A DNA stretch of 64,000 nucleotides from Siphonodentalium dalli (Eukaryota; Mollusca; Scaphopoda; Gadilida; Siphonodentaliidae). Both the position numbers and the translations under genes were made by a program. The notes under the pieces were generated by a model, which did no database searches, had not been told where the DNA came from, and worked only from the letters and a program-made list of their open reading frames with translations. Each line of letters starts with the position of its first letter. Position 1 is the stretch's first letter. Below are positions 9,058 through 17,741 of the stretch, in pieces. Where the stretch lies: the NCBI GenBank assembly GCA_032622095.1, contig CP136063.1, positions 204,091,934 to 204,155,933 on the forward strand, given 5' to 3'.

Positions 9058-9552
9058 ACTTAAAAATTGACAAGTATTTCCTCAAGTTGTGTTTTTTCAG
9101 AGACGGATCAACATGCATATTTTTCTTGATCATTATTGTATAGCGATCAAACAAATGTTTTTAATTTCGTTAGATCATTATCTATTATTTGGTACACATG
9201 ATTTGATATATTTGTTACCTCGTTAGGAAAATATGGAATGTTTTTCTAGTTTTTGTTTTGGAATTGTACATATTTTATACATAAAAAACTGAACACAAGA
9301 AACATACTGAACATTTTTCTTGATCATTGCATTTGATAACTTTACTTGGTCATCGTTTATGAACGAAGATGAATTCATATGTTAAAACATCTTAATTAAT
9401 TGCATATACTATCATGAATTTAATCTATAACATATCGAAATGGTGAAACTAACAGATAATGCACTGAAAAGAAACACAACGTCAGGAAACATTTGTCATT
9501 TTTAACGTCAAAGCATTATGTGCTTTCTCTACCGCCCGCGCAATCGTGATAC
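9021..9552 (+). repeat. Leader repeat, copy A (530 bp)
   Basis: Begins ttgttacacgggcgtcaatg and ends just after accgcccgcgcaatc. Matches copy C (10992-11523) base for base at a constant offset of 1971, with only a few substitutions and no indels. An ORF starts at its right end. Such a conserved unit immediately upstream of two different ORFs looks like a shared promoter/5' leader or a recombination module. Confidence 0.9.
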
Positions 9553-9813
9553 AAGTTCAAGACGGATCTTCAGACTTATTCTATTGTTCTCAACATATCT
9601 GCAATCCCCGAACCCTTGATGGCGATACTGAGAGGAACTATGGGGATGACACCGCAGATAATGTGGGACAGGTACGCAAGAGAAGTGACCGCCCGTTCAA
9701 AGCTGATCATGCAAAAAAGAACAGCAACCATACCAGCCGAGCCTAGCTGTCCTATTTTATCTGAGGCGGGACAACAAAAGCAAAATTCTCACTCTGAGAA
9801 AATTGGGAAGTGA
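9546..9813 (+). CDS. Unrecognised short ORF locus between leader copy A and a histone-type stem-loop
   Basis: Two overlapping frames occur: 9546-9746 (66 codons, starting at the end of the leader repeat) and 9616-9813 (65 codons). The second is the more protein-like, with MWDRYAREVTARSKLIM and no low complexity. Its stop lies only 20 bases before the stem-loop at 9833, the spacing usual for histone-type mRNAs. No family recognised. The first frame begins MIQVQ, similar to the MIYVQ encoded at the matching position after leader copy C (about 11518), so the two genes may share a 5' end. One frameshift joining both frames is possible. Confidence 0.4.
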
Positions 9814-9832
9814 ATTTGATGTCGTACAAAAC

Positions 9833-9848
9833 GGCCCTTTTCAGGGCC
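9833..9848 (+). terminator. Histone-mRNA-type 3' stem-loop 1
   Basis: GGCCCTTTTCAGGGCC: a 6-bp stem with a four-base TTTC loop, preceded by AAAAC and followed by AAAAC. This is the canonical animal replication-dependent histone 3'-end element bound by SLBP. It sits 20 bases after the stop codon at 9813. Confidence 0.85.
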
Positions 9849-9859
9849 AAAACAAAAAC

Positions 9860-9875
9860 GGTCCTTTTCAGGACA
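9860..9875 (+). terminator. Degenerate second histone-type stem-loop
   Basis: GGTCCTTTTCAGGACA, 11 bases after stem-loop 1 and with the same AAAAC upstream flank. C-to-T and G-to-A changes keep the stem paired (compensatory), but the basal pair is lost. It looks like a tandem copy of stem-loop 1. Confidence 0.6.
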
Positions 9876-10085
9876 AACCAATTTTTTCAAAAAGAAATTT
9901 TTTTAACATTGCTTAAGAACTAATAATGTTCCTTGTACCCTATGTTTCGTTTTGAAAAAATCACGCCACGAATAATTTAAAACAAAATATACTTGCAAAT
10001 ATTTGTTGTTGAATAAATTATGAATTGAACAATCGTGTTTTGTTTTTTTCAGCTAAGAAAGAGTAACCTTTTGGGAAATGTGTGT

Positions 10086-10101
10086 GGCCCTGAAAAGGGC
10101 C
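10086..10101 (-). terminator. Histone-mRNA-type 3' stem-loop on the minus strand
   Basis: Read on the minus strand it is AAAAC + GGCCCTTTTCAGGGCC + ACACAC, matching the consensus including both flanks. It lies about 150 bases downstream of the stop of the minus-strand ORF 10691-10254, i.e. in the correct orientation for that gene. Confidence 0.85.
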
Positions 10102-10224
10102 GTTTTAAATTTATCATCTGACTTTAACACCGTTTTGTGTTTTTCTTATATCTTGACATATCTTTCCCATGAGAACCGAGAGCTTTTGCGAATTCATCAC
10201 ATTTCTCTGTATCTCTAGATTCTT

Positions 10225-10316
10225 TACAAGGAAGATGAAATCTGACTTTTGTCTCAGTAGAAGCCTTCATTACAAGGAAGATGAAATCTGACTTTTGTCT
10301 CAGTTGAAGCCTTCAT
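10225..10316. repeat. 46-bp tandem duplication at the 3' end of the minus-strand ORF
   Basis: Two adjacent 46-bp units starting tacaaggaagatgaaatc (10225-10270 and 10271-10316) differ by one base. The unit covers the last codons of ORF 10691-10254 and changes its C-terminus. Confidence 0.9.
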
Positions 10317-10691
10317 GATACTCTTAGGTTGTTTTTCTTTCGTCGCCGATGATTTTCCTTTTTTGATCTGTTTCTGCTCTTTCGATCTCTGAACATCATG
10401 AACCCTGATTGGGATATCTATCTGTTCTGCAACGAAACGAAGACTCACTTTCACTTCATGATGCGTTACTTGCGTTTTCACGTCAATATCCCTGCGAAGA
10501 CATCTCAGTTCATCTAAAATCGCTTTTAAAATGAGTGTATCACCACCTATAGTCATTGTCGTATTAGCTTGGACTGTTGACTGTGGCGCAGCATATGTAT
10601 TCTGTGCAACAGGATCACTGTATATCTCACTCTGAAGAAATTCTGTTAACGGATCCATCTCTTGATAGCAATGCAATGTAAGGTTGATCAA
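10254..10691 (-). CDS. Unrecognised 145-residue protein with a helical middle and basic tail
   Basis: No family recognised. The N-terminal 50 residues are Gln/Thr-rich. A predicted amphipathic helix follows (ILDELRCLRRDIDV), and the C-terminal third is strongly basic (EQKQIKKGKSSATKEKQPK). MDPLTEF at residue 11 is an alternative start. The coding 3' end lies in a 46-bp tandem duplication (10225-10316); the duplication is not a multiple of three, so the second copy is read in another frame and supplies the current stop. A histone-type stem-loop follows in the proper orientation. It lies divergent to leader copies B and C (10712 onward), so that repeat could act as a two-way control region. Confidence 0.5.
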   Translation of the reverse strand: MINLTLHCYQEMDPLTEFLQSEIYSDPVAQNTYAAPQSTVQANTTMTIGGDTLILKAILDELRCLRRDIDVKTQVTHHEVKVSLRFVAEQIDIPIRVHDVQRSKEQKQIKKGKSSATKEKQPKSIMKASTETKVRFHLPCNEGFY

Positions 10692-10711
10692 ATTCGAAAA
10701 TATTTGTATAC

Positions 10712-10990
10712 ATTTGACACGGGCGACAATGAAATCACATGTCGCGTTGGCGTTAAAATTGACAAATATTTCCTGACGTTGTGTTTTTTCAGAGACGGAT
10801 CAACATGCATATTTTTCTTGATCATTATTGCATAGCGATCAAACAAATGTTTTTAATTTCGTTAGATCATTATCTGTTATTTGGTACACATGATTGATAT
10901 ATTTGTTACCTCGTTAGGAAAAATATGGAATGTTTTCTAGTTTTTGTTTTGGAATTGTACATATTTTATACATAAAAAACTGAACACAAG
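10712..10990 (+). repeat. Leader repeat, copy B (partial)
   Basis: Matches the first part of copies A and C, from gacacgggcg(a/t)caatg to the run gaacacaag, with more differences, then stops one base before copy C starts. So B and C form a direct tandem. Confidence 0.85.
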
Positions 10991-10991
10991 A

Positions 10992-11523
10992 TTGTTACAC
11001 GGGCGTCAATGAAAACACAACGCATTGAACTTAAAAATTGACAAGTATTTCCTCAAGTTGTGTTTTTTCAGAGACGGATCAACATGCATATTTTTCTTGA
11101 TCATTATTGTATAGCGATCAAACAAATGTTTTTAATTTTGTTAGATCATTATCTATTATTTGGTACACATGATTTGATATATTTGTTACCTCGTTAGGAA
11201 AATATGGAATGTTTTTCTAGTTTTGGTTTTGGAATTGTACATATTTTATACATAAAAAACTGAACACAAGAAACATACTGAACATTTTTCTTGATCATTG
11301 CATTTGATAACTTTACTTGGTCATCGTTTATGAACGAAGATGAATTCATATGTTAAAACATCTTAATTAATTGCATATACTATCATGAATTTAATCTATA
11401 ACATATCGAAATGGTGAAACTAACAGATAATGCACTGAAAAGAAACACAACGTCAGGAAACATTTGTCATTTTTAACGTCAAAGCATTATGTGCTTTCTC
11501 TACCGCCCGCGCAATCATGATAT
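10992..11523 (+). repeat. Leader repeat, copy C (530 bp)
   Basis: Near-identical to copy A (offset 1971). It ends immediately before the OTU-like ORF at 11524, as copy A ends at the 9546 ORF. Confidence 0.9.
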
Positions 11524-11967
11524 ATGTTCAAGCACGGCAGCGAACAATTTATTCTGCATTCAAAGATGACTGCTGTAAACATAACCGATCTTGACGAGAT
11601 GATGGTCCGTGGGGTATACTGTAAAGCAGTGTACAGCGAAGAAATATCTCTATTTTGGAGGGCACTCAGCATTGGGGTTTACGGGACGACCGATGGATGG
11701 ATGGTTCTGAGAGATGCGGTAGTTGACCTGTACTACACAAAGAGGGACGAACTTGGTGCGTCGGCACAAGACTTACGGCACTCACCACTTTTGGCCGAAT
11801 CAAGATTGATGGTTGAATTAGCGGCGACTGTTATGCAGCGACCTATCGTCATGTTTGATGCTACCAAAGGCGGCTACAAATCAACACCAAGATTCAAGTC
11901 ATCAATACCTCTAGTGTGGACCCCCACGCTTGCCACGAGCATTATTGTGAATGCGAAATATGGATGA
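11524..11967 (+). CDS. OTU-like cysteine-protease-fold protein, catalytic residues apparently altered
   Basis: A complete 147-residue ORF. SLFWRALSIGVYGTTDGW followed by LRDAVVDLYY resembles the nucleophile helix region of OTU deubiquitinases (consensus D-G-N-C-L-F-R-A-x-S-x-x-x-Y-G...LR), and ELAATVMQRPIVMFDA resembles the following helix-strand. But the position of the catalytic Cys is Ser, and no HY motif closes the C-terminus in this frame. A His-Tyr pair is present in another frame at about 11925-11950, so a late frameshift is possible. OTU domains are known from viruses and transposons. The histone-type stem-loop at 12049 lies 82 bases after the stop. The OTU assignment is inferred by eye and moderate at best. 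Confidence 0.5.
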   Translation: MFKHGSEQFILHSKMTAVNITDLDEMMVRGVYCKAVYSEEISLFWRALSIGVYGTTDGWMVLRDAVVDLYYTKRDELGASAQDLRHSPLLAESRLMVELAATVMQRPIVMFDATKGGYKSTPRFKSSIPLVWTPTLATSIIVNAKYG

Positions 11968-12048
11968 GGAGAGGAGACAAATCAATTGAAGTTTTGTCGA
12001 ACAAAGAAGTTCAATGTGGCGGATTCTAAACTATAACAAAAATAAAAC

Positions 12049-12064
12049 GGCCCTTTTCAGGGCC
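12049..12064 (+). terminator. Histone-mRNA-type 3' stem-loop 4, with purine-rich downstream element
   Basis: AAAAC + GGCCCTTTTCAGGGCC + ACCAAC: perfect stem, loop and both flanks (the ACCA 3' flank is the usual cleavage site). Twelve bases further on is gaaaagaaact, resembling the purine-rich histone downstream element that pairs with U7 snRNA. Confidence 0.88.
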
Positions 12065-12205
12065 ACCAACTGATCGAAAAGAAACTCTTGATAGCTAATT
12101 GATATTTTCCAAAGTGAGATTTTCCTTTTGAAAAAAATTATTCTAAGTCCATTTTCATTTTTTCGATCAGAAATGTCACATCAATGACAGGAACATCTAT
12201 CCTCA

Positions 12206-12476
12206 GGGGGGAACTATGGCCCAGTACCCCCCAGACATGGGCACTATGGCCCAGTACTTCCCAGACATGGGCACTATGGCCCAGTATCCCCCAGACATGG
12301 GCACTATGGTCCAGTATCCCCCCAGACATGGACACTATGGGCCATAGTGCCCATGTCTGGGGGGATACTGGGCCATAGTGCCCATGTCTGGGGGGGTACT
12401 GGGCCATAGTGCCCCTGTCTGGGGGGTACTGGGCCATAGTGCCCATGTCTGGGGGGTACTGGGCCATAGTGCCCCC
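12206..12476. repeat. Palindrome built from inverted blocks of a 30-bp tandem repeat
   Basis: Left arm (12206-12339): about four and a half units of gggcactatggcccagtacc plus ccccagacat. Right arm (12340-12476): the same units reverse-complemented. The centre is cactatgggccatagtg, near 12332-12348. The arms can pair almost completely. ORFs read through it on both strands (for example 12138-12479) are artefacts of the repeat. Confidence 0.92.
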
Positions 12477-12499
12477 CATTACTACTGATGTGGTATGAT

Positions 12500-13500
12500 A
12501 TCATTGAGATAATAGATATTTCTTGAAATGTGGTAATTATTGCGTCCTCGTATGAAAGAATTGAAATAATTTATATTTCTTGTAATGTGTTAATTATGAA
12601 CAGGAATACACCAGTGCCATCCCGAAGTTTAATGGCATCACGGATAATGATCAAGCGGCGTTGGTTCCGACCTATGGCAAGAGAGCATTAAAATCATTGA
12701 TATTTCTATAATGTGGCAATTATGAACAGGAAGTTTATTGGCATTATGGAGAATGGTCAAGCCGAGTTGGTTCCGATCTCTGAGAGCATTTTAAAATAAT
12801 TGATTATTCTTCAATTGTGGCAATTACGAACATGAAGATACCGGTGTCATCCCGAAACTAATTGGCATCATGAAGAATGGTCAAGCCGGTGATGGTTGCG
12901 ACTTCTGGTACGAGAGAATTGAAATAATTAACAGAAATTTATTGGCATCATAGAGAATGATCAAGCCGGGCGGGTTCCGGCCGCCCTGAGCAAGATATTA
13001 AAATAAGCAATATATCTTCAAATGTAGCAATTATGAACAGGAAGATACCGGCGTCATCCCAAATTTTATTGGCATCATGAAGAATGATCAAGCCGGCGGA
13101 TGGTTGCGACCTCTGGTACGAGAAAATTTAAATAATTAACATAAGTTAATTGGCATCATGGAGAATGACCGACGTCGGTTCCGACCTGTAGCAAGAGATC
13201 ATTAAAATAATTGATATATCTTCAAATGTGGCAATTATGAACAGGAATATACCGGTGTCATCACGAAGTTTATTTGCATTATGGACAATGATCAAGCCGG
13301 TTTGGTTCTGTCCTCTGAGAGAAAAATAGTATTAAAATTAATATTTCTTCAAATGTGGTAATTATGAATATGAAGATACCGGTGTCATCCCGAAGTTTAT
13401 TGGCATTATGGAGAATGATCAAGGCGGGTTGGTTCCGTGCCCTCATAGCAAAAAAGTATTAAAATAGTTAATATTTCTTCAAATGTGGCAATTTTGAGCG
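12500..13500. repeat. Degenerate 130-bp tandem repeats (about six long and three short units)
   Basis: Units have the order tcttcaaatgtggcaatta, gaacaggaagataccggtg, atcccgaagtttattggca, gagaatgatcaagccgg, a variable part, then ttaaaataatt. Long units (about 130 bp) start near 12561, 12801, 13006, 13211 and 13339. Short units (about 75 bp) lacking the first part are near 12930 and 13137. A short coding-like frame recurs in each long unit (see findings). No gene recognised. Confidence 0.8.
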
Positions 13501-13669
13501 TCAACTACATCAATTACAACAGCAGCAGCATGGACAACATTAGTTTGTGGAGAAATTGTAAAGTTGTTTTTTTTTTGCGACACGACAGACGCATTCCACG
13601 TGATGGCTGTGTTGATGGATGTATCCTGGTTAATTTATCAAGCTCCAATCGGTGCATCGATCAACAAGA

Positions 13670-14205
13670 TATGTGACCCGCCATATCAAATCCAGTCGGA
13701 AGCCGGGATATTTTTGTTTTGGTCGCCTCGCATATACAAGAGAATGCATTGGCCTAACAATTTTTTACAATTTTAATTTGTTCTTGTATTCTTTAACAAT
13801 TTTATAATTTCACCCATACAGAGGTCGACTCGCATATATAAGAGAATGCATTGGCCTAACATTTTTTTACAATTTTAATAATTTGTTCTTGTATTCTTTA
13901 ACAATTTTATAATTTCACCCATACAGAGCCCCAGACAAACATGAGCAGAAAACACTCTTCTATATGCTTCTATATATGTGTGGGGCTCCCTGCAGGGTAA
14001 TGGATGTTTTTTTATTTTATTTCCTAAAAATTGTATGAAACATTTATTTAAAAAACATGATAAAAAATTGTTAAGCCAATGCATTCTCTTATATATGCGA
14101 GGCGACCTATGGTCGACTCGCATATATAAGAGAATGCATTGGCACAGGGAAAAAAAATCCCGACTTCCGACTGGATTTGATATGGCGGGTCACATATAGT
14201 CGATG
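13670..14205 (-). mobile_element. Fold-back MITE, 'CGACTCGCATATATAAGAG' family, copy 1
   Basis: Ends gtgacccgccatatcaaat (left) and its reverse complement at the right (about 14170-14200). Near each end lie palindromic blocks of ccaatgcattctcttata joined head to head through tcgcatatata units. The interior carries ccctgcagggagccccac (reverse orientation relative to the copy at 62.5 kb). No coding capacity. An internal tandem duplication (13725-13815 and 13829-13920) enlarges this copy. Confidence 0.85.
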
Positions 14206-15574
14206 TTGTAAGCCGATGATTCACTGGTGGCAGAATCACGATGGTGAAAGACGAATGAAACATATTCTGGTTCCGCACAGAGTAAGGTCATTCCGTTTGT
14301 GTATGTCCCTCAGCCATGGGATACAACATATTTTACTTGGCAGAAGGTGGTGTTCTTTTACACATGTCAACTTAACTCGGGGGTTAACGAACAGCATATT
14401 AGAAGGAATAAAGGTGATGGGAAGAACATTCGTCCATCTGTTGGTATGCCCAATTTCACAACAGCAGAGCGTCGTTATAGAACGCAAGCGGCACAAGAGA
14501 TATTCTGCTGTCGTGACGCTGAATCCAGCAAAATGTGGTGATCTCACCTTATACTGGAATCGTCAGAACACGGTATTATCTCCATTTAGTATAGCCAGAG
14601 ACATAATAAGAATTCTATTAATTAAATAAATTACTAATAAAGGAGTCATTGTTCGTCTGCAGATAATCCAACTGAGTCGTGGTTGTTCCAGTAATGAATT
14701 GTTCTGCAGTATATGGTGACTTGGTCCATCTTGGCTTCGTTGTGAATGCTCTGTGTCCATCAAGATGGGAGGTACCACATTCGATGACATTTCCAGGCGT
14801 TACTGTTAATACACAACATGTTATGGTTGTTGGTGCTTACATTACATTGAAGTCAAATCTCAGGAAATTGGGCAATCTGTTTGAACTGAAGCAAGCTGAC
14901 ATAGTTATTCTCAAACAATGCCAACTGGGAGCTCACTCTGAAGATATACATTCGCTTCGAGTTAAGACGTCAACTAAAAGCCGATTGTGCAACTGCAGTT
15001 GTTTTTGAATCAGGATGGGCATTTCGCAGTCGTATCGGTAATGCAGCGATCCAGCATGTTCTCCCGATAATACGCGCATGATCTGCTTATAATAGAACTT
15101 GTTTTAGGTAGATAATTTGATTAGAATCGCCTCGTTTTGAGTTGATAGTGTGCTGAAAATGAGAGAAATTTAGTCACATTATCGACTCACAATGAAGTGA
15201 TTCCAAGCAGATTATGTGCTGACAATGATGCAAATAAGCCAACTCACAACGTTTCATGTGTACGCTTTTTAACACGTGTTTTTAAAACGAAATAACGGAT
15301 GACTCTCTGATTCTTTCAGAATAAAATAATTACAATATGTACCTATTTTATATTATAGGTCGATTGTGTGCGTATTTGCGCAAGGATGTTTCCAATTGTG
15401 TCACCTCCTAACTGATTTCAACGTGCAGTCATGTCATAGGCCTACGTACCCCCTACATTCTGGAATCTGGTGTAATGCAAACATAATGTAATTACATGGA
15501 AAGATTTATATAAATAAAATTAGAATCGCATTGATTAGGCTATTAGCACCGCAGAAAGTTGGATATTGAAGGAG
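14206..15574. other. No recognisable gene; two unassigned ORFs
   Basis: Open frames at 14177-14629 (150 codons, starting inside the MITE end) and 14679-15008 (109 codons) have ordinary composition but resemble nothing I know. Overlapping frames (14299-14541 +, 14236-14547 -) compete with the first. They may be remains of the gene cluster at 9-12 kb or chance ORFs. From 15010 to 15574 I see only AT-rich DNA. Confidence 0.35.
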
Positions 15575-15955
15575 TCGTCCGCCAACTTGACCTTTGTGGC
15601 GACCTTTGCGATTTTACCTTTAGCATTCCGCGCAATATTTCGACCGCCATTCTTAACTCTTTAGAGCGGTAGGTTTGAAGATATTTTCTGTTGGATATTT
15701 TTGTATTTTTGAACAGAAAAATGACTAATAATCTTCATAAAACTACGACAGATAGTATCCGTATAAATTTGTCGCCAATAATGCGTAATTGTTGGGGCCT
15801 ATACTCTATTATAGCCATGATAAATTATAATTATAAATGTTTATTGACCTAATTTAACGACTTCTGAATTTGTCAATATTGTCTTATTGACATTGAAATG
15901 ATTGCTGATTAAGTCAAAGTCATGTTATTTAATTAATGCTGTTTTGCGTAAATTA
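15575..15955 (+). repeat. Left terminal inverted repeat of the 14.7-kb element
   Basis: Contains tgtggcgacctttgcgattt, accgccattcttaactcttt and tctgttggatatttttgt, each found reverse-complemented in 29881-30257. Identity is high in the outer 250 bp and drops inward. Confidence 0.88.
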
Positions 15956-16239
15956 TATTAGGGCCGTGTCAATTAATGTAAAAAATGCTCAATATGTAAG
16001 GTAGGCTCACCCAATTTCTTAATGATATTATTAGTAGTATATTAATTAGTCTAGTGCCCCTTCAAGTTCAACTTCAATTAATTTAAATTTTGAAATCTAA
16101 TATTAGTATTACTATAGTCATCTGATTTTGAGGTAAACATCACCTGTTGGTATTACATGGCACTCTCCAGATATTAAAAGCTACCATATTTATATGTTTT
16201 CAACTGATATAATATACCATATGCTCTTTGTTACTTTAA

Positions 16240-16375
16240 AGGTACCTTACTCAATCCGATTAATCATTAAGCACCCCTAAATTACTATTTATTTTCGAAT
16301 CAATTTTTTTTTTTTACCCCCCCCCCCCGAAGCCAAAGAAATAGTAATTTATGAGGGTCTGATCGGATTGAGTAC
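16240..16375. mobile_element. Short MITE related to the 22.1-22.5 kb fold-back element
   Basis: Inverted ends ggtaccttactcaatccgat and its complement (near 16355-16375), with aaattactattt/aaatagtaattt arms around a T/C homopolymer run. Shares the cacccctaaattactattt and ccaaagaaatagtaattt blocks with the element at 22074-22503. Confidence 0.65.
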
Positions 16376-16414
16376 CTTCAACTATTGCTCATTATTACTA
16401 TTGGTGCCTCTTTA

Positions 16415-16620
16415 AAGTGATGTGAAACACTCCAGTAGGGTGAACAAATAGAAATGAGGATAATTTTGCTCAAACTTTATTTATGTGTACAAATAATAAA
16501 TCCAAACTGACAACACACGCCGTCATTAGTATATATTAATTAAATTCAGTGACTCTCGATGGTGAAATAATTTTTGCCAAATCTAGAACTGGAAGTGAAT
16601 ATTTACAATTGAGCTTAGTT
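16415..16620 (+). repeat. Dispersed repeat, inverted partner at 63390-63600
   Basis: Contains aaagtgatgtgaaacactcc, caaactgacaacacacgccg and gtgactctcgatggtgaaat. All three recur with few changes on the opposite strand near the right end of the window. No coding capacity seen. Confidence 0.7.
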
Positions 16621-16924
16621 CAAGTGATGTTTTCGGTGGAGGGGTAACGTCTATTCGCTTGAGATTTTCGGTGACGTAGTAGAATGCCATATTCCTCCAG
16701 TTGGATATAAAATACTGTCTAAATACTGAATTAACAGTTTAACACACCCGAACAAGTGTAAGATTATTTGAGGTAAATACTAGTAGTACCTATCCTTTGA
16801 CATTTCCCATGTCATCTTACATCTGTGCACTAATTTTGTAGTAAATTTCTCACCAGTAATGATGGTATGTTGAATAATACTCTATTATATAACACTAATT
16901 ATTTTCTCTTTTTTTATTTTTCAG

Positions 16925-17100
16925 TCATAATCATCAAACAAATTTAACATGAATTACATCAGTGCTGGAAAGCTGATTGTAAAGTTGAAAATCTGTGTTT
17001 TCTGGAATATATTGGCTTGCACTGTAACTGTAATGTTAACACACCAACTGTTTGTATATGTCATGTCTATTCATTGAAGAGTTGTCAATAATAAAATAAG
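16925..17100 (+). other. Candidate 3'-terminal exon with polyadenylation signal
   Basis: A strong acceptor (pyrimidine tract tctttttttatttttcag ending at 16924) is followed by a 42-codon frame from ATG 16950 and by AATAAA at 17090. It could be the last exon of a plus-strand transcript that starts further left; nothing identifies the gene. Confidence 0.3.
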
Positions 17101-17741
17101 AACAGAACATAGTTTATCTATTTTATTTTCATTAAAATTCTTCGTGAACATGGTTATGTTCTTATAATTTTTTACTATCAGTGAGTGCCTTATGTCCCTT
17201 TAATAAGATTAAAGAACACGTTGTAGAAAATAGAAAACTCTTATTATTATTATTTTCAAGCTTCAATTGAAATTTTCCTTCCGCTCTCTCTCTCTCCCCC
17301 CTTTTTCCAGACAAATTAGAAGATAAATTTAAACTGGCATGGCTCATTCAAGCTTACATTTTTTTTCTACGTAATTTGAAATGAGGTATGCTGTGAAATG
17401 CTTTAAATCATAACATTTAGTGGATAAAAACTTTGATATGGTAGGCATTATCTCTCTTCATTTCCTTGTACCATCTCCCTTCCAGACTACTGTTGTATTC
17501 TCTAAATGAAGATTAGACATGGCTGGACCCTACTAAACAGATGATTTTATTACCTGAAGAATAAAATGCATTTTTGGCAAAAATACTATATTTTTAGATA
17601 GAGTTCTTAAAAACTTTGATAAAAGGAGCACTTTTTTGTGACTCAGACATGGTCTTATTTTCTTCAAAATAAGTACAATATAGTACTAAAATGTTGCTCA
17701 ATACACGCTGATCTTATATTCTTTACTTCAGTTATCTCAAG

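Noticed and set aside
9546-12064. Histone genes expected next to the stem-loops
   Set aside because: I translated the ORFs before each stem-loop and found no histone-fold sequence or H1-like tail.
12138-12504. ORFs of 113, 64 and 66 codons with repeated GTMAQYPPD or HSAHVWG
   Set aside because: They are read-through of the 30-bp minisatellite palindrome on each strand.
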